In this document: one piece after another, positions 54,300 through 61,489 of the stretch | Layout of the letters: every line of letters begins with the position of its first letter | How positions within the stretch are numbered: position 1 is the stretch's first letter | Origin: Anaerolineae bacterium | GTDB taxonomy: Bacteria; Chloroflexota; Anaerolineae; Promineifilales; Promineifilaceae | DNA: 64,000 bases | Direction of reading: 5' to 3' | Assembly (NCBI GenBank): GCA_023954475.1 | Contig: JAMLHW010000003.1 | Location: 310,001-374,000, forward strand | Made by a program: the position numbers and the translations under genes | Notes under the pieces: model-generated | Seen by the model: the letters and a program-made list of their open reading frames with translations, nothing else | The model's database searches: none | What the model was told of the DNA's origin: nothing

Positions 54300-55901
54300 T
54301 CACGGTTGCGGCGGCGGTCCTGCATCGGCCGGAATCGGTATACCATCCGGAATGCTGCGCAATTCGTCGCAAAAAATAAATTCAACATCGCGCCAGACAT
54401 AGCCACGACTATTAAACGTTTCAATCGAGTTGATCCACCGTTTTTCCCCACCGTCAAGTAAATAAATGTGCGGACTCGAACTGCATTTGAGTAATATTGG
54501 CCCCGGTTGTTCGTACACGATTTGCTGAACGCTGACAGGGAGGTTTTCGACCGCTTCAAGATTCGCGCCAAAGAGCCACGGCAACGCGACAATTCCGATG
54601 ACCGTCCAGACCACATAGGCGACTGTGCCGTAGCTGAACGCACGATACATGCCGTCCAGCCAATTTCCTTCCTTGGCACGCAGTTGCAAGAGCAAAATCA
54701 GGCACAGAAGGCCGATATTGATCACATTCCAGCCGATAAACGTCAATCGATTGGGTGTCATCCGGTCGAGTGCAGTGCGATAGATAATGGCCGCCAGCGC
54801 ATACACACTGACGAGCAGTGCCAATGCAGCCACAGCAATTATGCCCCTGCGCACCCAACGCGCTACAGCCGGAGACAAATCAGCTTTGTTCACCGGCGTT
54901 GCGCCTACCAGCAGCACAACGATCGCAAAGAGCATGGCATTGTAAATGATGAGCACATCGCGGTTATCAAACGGTGCACTGAAATTGAACGGAATGAAAA
55001 TGAGATAGACGAGCAGCACAATCAGCGTCAACGGCAGCAAAATGCGCATCAGCAACGCCACCAATTTGCTCAATCCCTCATCAAATGATTGGTCGGCAGG
55101 CGGCACGCGCGGATTGTAAATGATGGCGATGGCGATGACGGCAATCAATCCGATGCCGCCGCCTATAAACAGGCGCTGCATTGATACCGGGAAATCAATA
55201 TCGAGCGCCGCAAACAAGCCCACTGTGATGCCGGTGAACAAAGCCCCGGCGATTATGAACAGCCCACCTGTAACCAGCACTTCCAGCGACTTGATCAAGA
55301 AACTGAAGCGATTGACCGGATCACGGTGTTTGTAAATGACATACACGCCTATCGCGGCCCAGCACAGGAGCGGTAAATGGATCGCCATCAGGTTGAGGTA
55401 TTGCTCCTGAAAAGGGCGGATGCCCAATTGCGGGTAGATCAGGAGCACATATGCGACCGATGCGATCACGGTGATGACCAGTATCACAGCCAGGCGCAGT
55501 TGTTTGCGACTGACCGCAAAGAGATAGGTCAGTATGAAAACAGTACACAACGGTCCGGCCAACAAGACGATGAAAGGAATGTAATCGCTGCTGCGTCCCT
55601 GGAAACGCTGGACGGTGACCATATACTGCTCATCGGAAAGCCACCAAAAGAGCAGGGCATTGAGCAGAGCTAATGGAACGGCCCAGCCCCAGGCGACGGC
55701 GAAGTTTTTGGCGCGTTCGGCCGAAACCTGTAGTCGATAAAACCAGGCGGCATAAAGCAGATTGTCCGGTGCGGTAGCATGGCCGGCATCAATGGCCTGT
55801 CTGAATGCATCGGTTTCGCCGGTTTTTACCGCATTTTGATAGAGTTGTTCCAGTTCTTCGGGTTTTTCGGCGAAGTCGCCAATTGTGTCGTGGTATGACA
55901 T
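54300..55901 (-). CDS. Large polytopic membrane protein with C-terminal recurring motif
   Basis: A 533-residue membrane protein with about twelve helices between residues 60 and 455. It resembles DUF4153-like proteins in plan, but I am not certain of the family. The soluble C-terminus (about 475-533) contains PHIYLLDGGEKRWINSIETFNSRGYVWRDVEFIFCDELRSIPDG. That 40-residue motif recurs in many secreted bacterial proteins, often in tandem, and here would lie outside the membrane. AGGGAG precedes the ATG at 55901. It is divergent from glutaminase and convergent with the STAS gene. Confidence 0.65.
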   Translation of the reverse strand: MSYHDTIGDFAEKPEELEQLYQNAVKTGETDAFRQAIDAGHATAPDNLLYAAWFYRLQVSAERAKNFAVAWGWAVPLALLNALLFWWLSDEQYMVTVQRFQGRSSDYIPFIVLLAGPLCTVFILTYLFAVSRKQLRLAVILVITVIASVAYVLLIYPQLGIRPFQEQYLNLMAIHLPLLCWAAIGVYVIYKHRDPVNRFSFLIKSLEVLVTGGLFIIAGALFTGITVGLFAALDIDFPVSMQRLFIGGGIGLIAVIAIAIIYNPRVPPADQSFDEGLSKLVALLMRILLPLTLIVLLVYLIFIPFNFSAPFDNRDVLIIYNAMLFAIVVLLVGATPVNKADLSPAVARWVRRGIIAVAALALLVSVYALAAIIYRTALDRMTPNRLTFIGWNVINIGLLCLILLLQLRAKEGNWLDGMYRAFSYGTVAYVVWTVIGIVALPWLFGANLEAVENLPVSVQQIVYEQPGPILLKCSSSPHIYLLDGGEKRWINSIETFNSRGYVWRDVEFIFCDELRSIPDGIPIPADAGPPPQP

Positions 55902-55954
55902 GGTATGTGCTCCCTGAAGTGCGTTTCCGGGAAATTGGAAGGCGTTGCCAATCA

Positions 55955-55975
55955 ATACATAACATAATTATGTAT
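55955..55975. promoter_or_regulatory. Inverted repeat in the divergent glsA spacer
   Basis: ATACATAA (55955-55962) and TTATGTAT (55968-55975) form perfect 8-bp arms around 5 bases, between the starts of the membrane-protein gene and glsA. Its size and placement fit a transcription-factor operator. No bound factor can be named. Confidence 0.45.
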
Positions 55976-56082
55976 CAGTTCGCAACAAAAAGCAATGACC
56001 AACTGCTGGAAACAGCTTGGATGCAGTCACTGTTAATAGTAAACTGGAACAGAGTTAAGCAATCCAACTGAGTAACACAGTC

Positions 56083-56997
56083 ATGAATTACACGCCCATT
56101 CTGGAAGAAATATACACTGACATCCAGCCGCTGCTCGGTGAGGGTAAGATCGCCGATTACATTCCCGAATTGGCTCATGTTTCGGCTGATAAATTCGGCA
56201 TGGCTGTACAAACTATCGACGGTGACCTCTATCACATTGGCGATTCGGCCGAAAAATTCTCGATCCAGAGCATTTCCAAAGTATTCACGCTGACTATGGC
56301 TATGCAGCTTGAAGGCGACAAGCTCTGGACACGTATCGGGCGCGAACCATCCGGCACGGCATTCAATTCGCTCGTACAACTCGAATACGAAAACGGCATT
56401 CCACGCAATCCGTTCATCAATGCCGGAGCACTCGTCGTCACCGACATCATCCTGACTCACTACGGCAATGCACACCGCAGCGTCCTCGACTTCATTCACA
56501 TCCTGTGCAGACAGGCCGACATCGACTTTGATCGCGCCGTTGCCCATTCAGAACGTGAGACAGGTTATCGCAACGCGGCACTGGCTTACTTTTTGAAAAG
56601 TTTTGGCAATCTCCACAACGATGCCGTGCAAGTGCTCGATGCGTATTTCCATCATTGTTCACTCGCGATGAGTTGTGTCGAATTGGCGCGTGCAGGCATT
56701 TATCTGGCAAACGGCGGCAAACTGCCGTGGAATGATCAGGTCATTGTCACATCAAATCAGGCGAAATATATCAACTCATTGATGCTGACGTGCGGCACCT
56801 ATGATTCAGTCGGCGATTTTGCGTATCGGGTCGGATTGCCGGGAAAAAGCGGGGTGGGGGGCGGTATTCTAGCCGTGATGCCCAACGAATTTAGCGTTTG
56901 TGTCTGGTCGCCGGGGCTGAACGCGAGCGGCAATTCGTTGGCCGGCACGCGTGCGCTGGAACTGTTTACGACTTTGACAGGTATTTCAATATTCTGA
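56083..56997 (+). CDS. glsA: Glutaminase, beta-lactamase-like fold
   Basis: Hydrolyses glutamine to glutamate and ammonia. The 304 residues are the usual length of the GlsA family. The catalytic SxxK is in FSIQSISKVF near residue 65, and the second motif region follows at EPSGTAFNSLVQLEYENGIPRNPFINAGAL. GLPGKSGVGGGILAVMP near residue 255 carries the KSG triad. No signal peptide. The gene is divergent from the membrane protein at 54300, with a probable operator between. Palindrome at 56245 (DSAEKF). Confidence 0.95.
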   Translation: MNYTPILEEIYTDIQPLLGEGKIADYIPELAHVSADKFGMAVQTIDGDLYHIGDSAEKFSIQSISKVFTLTMAMQLEGDKLWTRIGREPSGTAFNSLVQLEYENGIPRNPFINAGALVVTDIILTHYGNAHRSVLDFIHILCRQADIDFDRAVAHSERETGYRNAALAYFLKSFGNLHNDAVQVLDAYFHHCSLAMSCVELARAGIYLANGGKLPWNDQVIVTSNQAKYINSLMLTCGTYDSVGDFAYRVGLPGKSGVGGGILAVMPNEFSVCVWSPGLNASGNSLAGTRALELFTTLTGISIF

Positions 56998-57250
56998 CTT
57001 GGTGTTAAGCCGCGTCTCACACTCGCATCCCTTCCTGGTGCTGATCATAGAATGCTTCGTGCTACTCAGAAACCATCTTTGTTTTGGGTCTGAGACCGTT
57101 TGTGGCACCCTCATGTGGGATTGCTCTCAACCGATCGGTTGATCACAGAATCCACCGCTAAATCAGCATTTTTCTAGCGGACGGTTGACGACCTGTAACT
57201 GCCATTCCGCTATCATGATGGTATCAAATTCACTTCAAGGAGATAGCGAA

Positions 57251-57715
57251 ATGACTACGAAAACTGAACTCACAAAATCTGTACAAACTGAGCGCAGCCC
57301 GCTGCGCAAACTGCTCTGGGTTACATCGTTAGCAATGGGACTTTCGGCTGCTGCCAATCTCGTTTTGTATGCTATTGCTGGAGCGATTGCACCGGAAGTA
57401 ACGGCGTGGCCCGGTGCCAGTGTTGGCCAGGTCGTCGGAGCAACCATCGTCTACCTGTTGATGGGAACAATTGCACTGGTTCTGGTTGCGCGATTCTCAT
57501 CCCGTCCGGTCCGCACTTACTGGGTTGTGGCGACCATTGGCCTGCTGCTCTCGCTGGTGATGCCTGTTGGGGCGGGAATGGGCTACGGTGCGCCAGGAGC
57601 GCCATCGGCCGAAATGGTTACCGTGATTACGCTGAGCTTGATGCATGTTGTGACGTATGCCATATCGGTACCGATGTACACAAACCTGGTTTTGCAAGAG
57701 AGCCAAGCGATGTAG
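57251..57715 (+). CDS. Small four-helix membrane protein (DUF6069-like)
   Basis: A 154-residue protein with four membrane helices at about 22-45, 58-80, 88-110 and 124-146. It resembles proteins annotated as DUF6069 in its pattern of short loops. AAGGAGAT is well placed before the ATG at 57251. Function unknown. A long hairpin at 57782 probably ends its transcript. A palindrome copy lies at 57605. Confidence 0.6.
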   Translation: MTTKTELTKSVQTERSPLRKLLWVTSLAMGLSAAANLVLYAIAGAIAPEVTAWPGASVGQVVGATIVYLLMGTIALVLVARFSSRPVRTYWVVATIGLLLSLVMPVGAGMGYGAPGAPSAEMVTVITLSLMHVVTYAISVPMYTNLVLQESQAM

Positions 57716-58032
57716 GTATTGATAGGAATTCGGCCGAACACTTTCTATAGCATCAGCGACGCCACCCCAGTCTTTCACTGCTGACAACTTGCCGATTGCG
57801 CTACAGACGTAATCGGCAAGTTGTCATTTAACGTGGCCAGTGGCATGCTCTACCGGACGAATTCCATGATTCGTCAGATCGGATAGCGTATATCGACGTG
57901 AGGTGAAGATGAGGAACAGGCGCTTTGGCTGAATAAACTCTCCAGGTTCGTTGTATGCTCAGAAAGAGATTGTGTTACAACGATACACGAGCGGATAACG
58001 CCTTTAGTCAAACGATTTCCCCAGGAACCACT
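57716..58032. other. Intergenic region before carbonic anhydrase
   Basis: About 317 bases. It holds a TCGGCCGA copy at 57730 and the 16-bp hairpin at 57782-57826. The remainder (57827-58032) must contain the carbonic anhydrase promoter; I see no near-consensus pair there. Confidence 0.5.
57782..57826 (+). terminator. Perfect 16-bp hairpin after the DUF6069-like gene
   Basis: Arms 57782-57797 (TGACAACTTGCCGATT) and 57811-57826 are perfectly complementary with a 13-base loop. Only three T residues follow, so it may stabilise the mRNA end rather than terminate efficiently. Confidence 0.7.
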
Positions 58033-58659
58033 ATGCTTTCACCTACAGATGCCCTTGAACGTCTGCGTACAGGCAATCGCCGGTTTGCTTCAGAAATGCG
58101 CAGCCACGATCCACTCGTTGGACGTGACCGCCGCGCCGAATTGCTCGCCGGTCAAGCGCCGTTCGCCATCATCCTCGGCTGCTCTGATTCGCGTGTTCCG
58201 GCTGAGATCGTCTTTGATCAGGGGTTGGGAGACTTGTTCGTCATCCGCGTGGCAGGCAACATCATCGCGCCGTCGCTGGTCGGCAGCGTCGAGTTTGCGG
58301 CAGAGCAGTTTGGCACGCGCCTTGTCGTGGTTCTCGGCCACACCAATTGCGGCGCGGTGACGGCGACGCTGGATGAATTGGAACGCCCGTCAGGTAGTCG
58401 CTCGCCTAATTTGCGTTCGATTGTCGATCGAATTCGGCCGACTGTTGAAGAACTGCGCCATACTGATCTATGGCACGACCGGCCGACGCTACTCCACTAT
58501 GCAGTTCGCGCCAACATCCGCGCATCGGCCGCTCAACTGCGGCACGGTTCGCAAATTCTGGAACATCTCATTGCGCACGAAGGGCTGCTCATCGTCGGTG
58601 CAGAGTATTCGCTGGAAACGGGACTGGTCGATTTCTTTGACGAAAACGGACGCAGCTAG
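58033..58659 (+). CDS. Beta-carbonic anhydrase
   Basis: A 208-residue zinc enzyme that interconverts CO2 and bicarbonate. The metal and catalytic residues are in ILGCSDSRVPAE (Cys, Asp, Arg) and VLGHTNCGAV (His and Cys). The length and the FVIRVAGNI motif are typical of the bacterial beta class. I chose the ATG at 58033, with CAGGA upstream; the frame extends 26 codons further in unlike sequence. It converges on the ligase gene. A palindrome at 58434 is read as IRPTV. Confidence 0.94.
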   Translation: MLSPTDALERLRTGNRRFASEMRSHDPLVGRDRRAELLAGQAPFAIILGCSDSRVPAEIVFDQGLGDLFVIRVAGNIIAPSLVGSVEFAAEQFGTRLVVVLGHTNCGAVTATLDELERPSGSRSPNLRSIVDRIRPTVEELRHTDLWHDRPTLLHYAVRANIRASAAQLRHGSQILEHLIAHEGLLIVGAEYSLETGLVDFFDENGRS

Positions 58660-58701
58660 AGACAGAACGACACGAACCAATTTGGTGCGATTCGGCCGAA
58701 A

Positions 58702-59895
58702 TCAATCCCAATCGCGTAAATCCAGCATGCCTGGCGCACCCGCTTCGATTTCGTCTACATAGGCAATGGCGTCAACGCCAACGCGACACGCCTGCGCAAT
58801 TGTTGCTTTGAGCACCTCAGTTTTATCCCGGTGCATTGTCACAATCCGCACCACAAACTCGTCCCGCGCCTCCGGACGCGTCACCACGCCCTGTATCGCC
58901 GTAAACGGCACAACTTGACCGGCGGCGAATCGCAGTTGGTTGGGATGCACAAACATGCCGCGCACTTTGACCGCCTCCCCTTTGCGCCCGACCAGCATCA
59001 GCGCCCGCTCCTCTTGCCGGCTCGTACCCGGATTCGGGTCTACATTGACTGCCATATCGCCTGTTCCCAGCCGGATCAATGGATAAGCACGGCTGAAATT
59101 GGTCACGACTACCTCGCCGACCTCGCCCGGCCCTACGCATTGTCCCGTATCAGAATCGACGATCTCGATAACCGGCTCGGGCAACAGGTGCATTGCCATG
59201 CCGCCGTCTGTGTTGAGAGCCAAAAAACCCAATTCGGCCGTTGCGTAGCCGTTGCCGACCGCAATGCCGTACTGTTCGACAAGCCGCTGACGCCAACTGG
59301 CCGCCAGTGGCTCGGCTGTAAACAGCGCCTTGCTCACCTTGTAGGCAGGCTTAAACAGTTCGCCGCTTGCTTCCGCTTTTTCGATGAGCTGCTGTAAAAA
59401 ACTAGGTGTGCCTACATAGCCAGTGACGCCCAACGTGTGCATCATCATCAATTGCAAATCGCTGTTGCCTACGCCGCCGGGCACGACCGTGCAACCCAAT
59501 TGGGTCAGGGCAGCATCAAGTGTCAAACCGGCCGGTACGAGATGGTACGATAATGTATTGAGCACAATATCATTGGCTTCAAAGCCACACTGACGCAGCA
59601 CCTGCACGATAGTATCGAGCGACCCGCTGTCATGTTCCGTTTCCGGCTCGTACAGTGGGCCGGGCGAAAAGAAGATGTGTCTGATTTCATCCGGCGACAC
59701 GGCGAGCAGGCCGCCAAAAGGTGGATCGGCTTGCTGCATCCGGATGACGTCGTCTTTGGGCAGGACAGGTAGTTTTTGCAAATCGGCGACTGTCTGAATA
59801 TCGGCCGAATTGACACCAACTGCATCAAAACGCACCTTCGTTGCCGGACTGTGGGTATACGCATGTTCAATTTGGCGTCGCAAACGTGTGGTCAT
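58702..59895 (-). CDS. Phenylacetate-CoA-ligase-like adenylate-forming enzyme
   Basis: A 397-residue AMP-forming enzyme of the PaaK group. GYVGTPSFLQQLIEKAE, the AMP-site GNGYATAELGFLA, GEVGEVVVTNFSRAYPLIRLGTGDMA and VGRKGEAVKVRGMFVHPNQL are typical. It is somewhat shorter than standard PaaK (about 430). The Ser/Thr/Gly-rich P-loop is weak (FSPGPLYEPE in place of SSGTTG), which may indicate an altered activation step or a changed substrate. AGGAGG precedes the ATG at 59895. It follows the LysM-CAP gene by 28 bases on the same strand. Confidence 0.8.
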   Translation of the reverse strand: MTTRLRRQIEHAYTHSPATKVRFDAVGVNSADIQTVADLQKLPVLPKDDVIRMQQADPPFGGLLAVSPDEIRHIFFSPGPLYEPETEHDSGSLDTIVQVLRQCGFEANDIVLNTLSYHLVPAGLTLDAALTQLGCTVVPGGVGNSDLQLMMMHTLGVTGYVGTPSFLQQLIEKAEASGELFKPAYKVSKALFTAEPLAASWRQRLVEQYGIAVGNGYATAELGFLALNTDGGMAMHLLPEPVIEIVDSDTGQCVGPGEVGEVVVTNFSRAYPLIRLGTGDMAVNVDPNPGTSRQEERALMLVGRKGEAVKVRGMFVHPNQLRFAAGQVVPFTAIQGVVTRPEARDEFVVRIVTMHRDKTEVLKATIAQACRVGVDAIAYVDEIEAGAPGMLDLRDWD

Positions 59896-59923
59896 CGTTT
59901 CCTCCTGGGTTGTGTGACTGGGT

Positions 59924-61231
59924 TTAGCGGGTGCGCACTGCCATGGCGACTGCGCCGCCGGCCAGCAGCACAAAGCCGACAGCCAGGGCGACGATGCCAA
60001 CGCTGATGCCGCCGGTCGGTTCAGCCGCAACCGGTTCCGGTGTCGGCACGGTTGTCGGTACAATGGCAGCGATCACTTGAGTTGGTGCGAGGGTGGGTTG
60101 AGCCGGTTCGGCCGCTATTGTCGATTGCACTGTGGGTATGGGTGTTGTGGTGGCGGTGGGAGCGATGACCGGTTTCGGCCGAATCCACAATTCATCGCCC
60201 ACATGCAGCAAAGCACTCGCCTCCAAATTATTGTACGCCAGCAACTCGTCCAGCGACAGCCCATAATTGATCGCAATCGCCCACAATGTCTCACCCGACG
60301 CGACAAAATGCGTCAATTGCGGCGTCGGAGTTGGCGGTGGTGTTTCACCCGGCAGCAAGCGCACTCTCAATTCGCGACCCGGCTGCAACACCACATCGAG
60401 ATCAATGCCGTTGAGCCAGAGTAACTCCGGCATTTCGAGGTCGTAGAGGTACGCGATGTACCATAGGTTCTCACCTTCCTGCACAATATGTGACGAGGGT
60501 GGCGTCGGAGTCGGTGGCGGCACCCAATCATCGGGTGGCCTGACCAGGATTTCTTGGCCATTGATGACAAAATCACCATCGCTCACATTGTTGATCTGCA
60601 TCAGGAAATCGAGATCGACATCATAATAAGCGGCGACTGTCCACAACGCCTGACCTTGTTGCAGTACATGGACAATCGAGCCGTCTTCACGCGGTTCGGC
60701 CAGTGTGATCGGTGTAACGCGTAACGGAGCAGGCTCATCGGCGGGGACGCTGCCCAGAATCGGTGCCGGTTCGCCGGATTTGTGGCCGATAACGAGGGTA
60801 TAGAAGTTCTGATCGTGCCCCTGTGCGAAGCCGATGCCGCCGTCGACGTGCTGCGTTGCCAACATGTTTTGCAGGTGAACGGCGCTGTTTTCCCACCAGA
60901 GAACACCACCGCGCGGACTGAGTTTGGTGCCGCCAACGACGTTTTCTGAAACGCGGCCGAAGTAACCTTGTGCTTCTGCCCGGCTCAAAGGCGTGGAGCC
61001 ACCGTAGCCGCTATGTGAATAGACGTTGTTTTCGGCCATGTAGTTGGACTGGTTTTGGGCGGCAGCGGCCAGTTGACCATTCCACTGAAACGGCGGCAAG
61101 CCGTTGCGGGCGCGTACTTCGTTGACTAGCCGAAACATCTCGGAGGCAGGATCACCTTGTGCCTGTATCGGCCGAAAAGTTGACGCGATCACTACTCCGA
61201 GCAAGATCAAAATGGCTAACGGACGGCGCAT
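59924..61231 (-). CDS. Secreted or membrane-tethered CAP-domain protein with three LysM repeats
   Basis: A 435-residue protein. After the signal peptide (about 1-25) comes a CAP/SCP-like domain at about 30-150 (EMFRLVNEVRARNGLPPFQWN, AENNVYSHSG, GRVSENVVGG, HLQNMLATQHVDGGIGFAQG). Three LysM repeats follow at about 180-225, 240-285 and 300-348 (for example IVQEGENLWYIAYLYDLEMPELLWLNG), separated by Pro/Thr linkers. A C-terminal Thr/Pro region and a membrane helix (about 408-430) complete it. LysM repeats bind N-acetylglucosamine polymers, so it probably sits on the cell wall. Start chosen at MRRPLAIL (61231), as the upstream 27 residues are not signal-like. Confidence 0.87.
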   Translation of the reverse strand: MRRPLAILILLGVVIASTFRPIQAQGDPASEMFRLVNEVRARNGLPPFQWNGQLAAAAQNQSNYMAENNVYSHSGYGGSTPLSRAEAQGYFGRVSENVVGGTKLSPRGGVLWWENSAVHLQNMLATQHVDGGIGFAQGHDQNFYTLVIGHKSGEPAPILGSVPADEPAPLRVTPITLAEPREDGSIVHVLQQGQALWTVAAYYDVDLDFLMQINNVSDGDFVINGQEILVRPPDDWVPPPTPTPPSSHIVQEGENLWYIAYLYDLEMPELLWLNGIDLDVVLQPGRELRVRLLPGETPPPTPTPQLTHFVASGETLWAIAINYGLSLDELLAYNNLEASALLHVGDELWIRPKPVIAPTATTTPIPTVQSTIAAEPAQPTLAPTQVIAAIVPTTVPTPEPVAAEPTGGISVGIVALAVGFVLLAGGAVAMAVRTR

Positions 61232-61378
61232 AGTGCGCCTACTATAACCCGTCCGCACCTCGTTACAAGGTGCGCACCTTATTTCTCCGCATCTGCTGAG
61301 GAAATTTGTCATAAATGCGCCATGTTATAAACTGCTCAACGTCTGGCATGCTTCCTTTCCATCATGTCCACGACCCCG

Positions 61379-61489
61379 TATAATTACTGATTAGCACATG
61401 GCGATTCATGCGCAAACCAAAATTGACATGCAGATTACAGTATAGTTTCTACCACCGGCAGCACACCATATGCCGGATGCCGAGGCATC
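61379..61489 (+). promoter_or_regulatory. secA upstream region: possible promoter and SD-sequestering hairpin
   Basis: TATAAT at 61379-61384 is a consensus -10; TTCCAT 16 bases upstream is only a weak -35. Just before the start codon, GATGC (61476-61480) and GCATC (61485-61489) pair around CGAG. The stem-loop places the GAGG ribosome site in and beside the loop, ending at the base before the ATG. It could tune translation of secA, as leader structures do in other bacteria by different means. Confidence 0.4.

Noticed and set aside
61423-61446. TTGACA and TATAGT upstream of secA as a promoter
   Set aside because: The spacer is only 12 bases, too short for sigma-70-type recognition.
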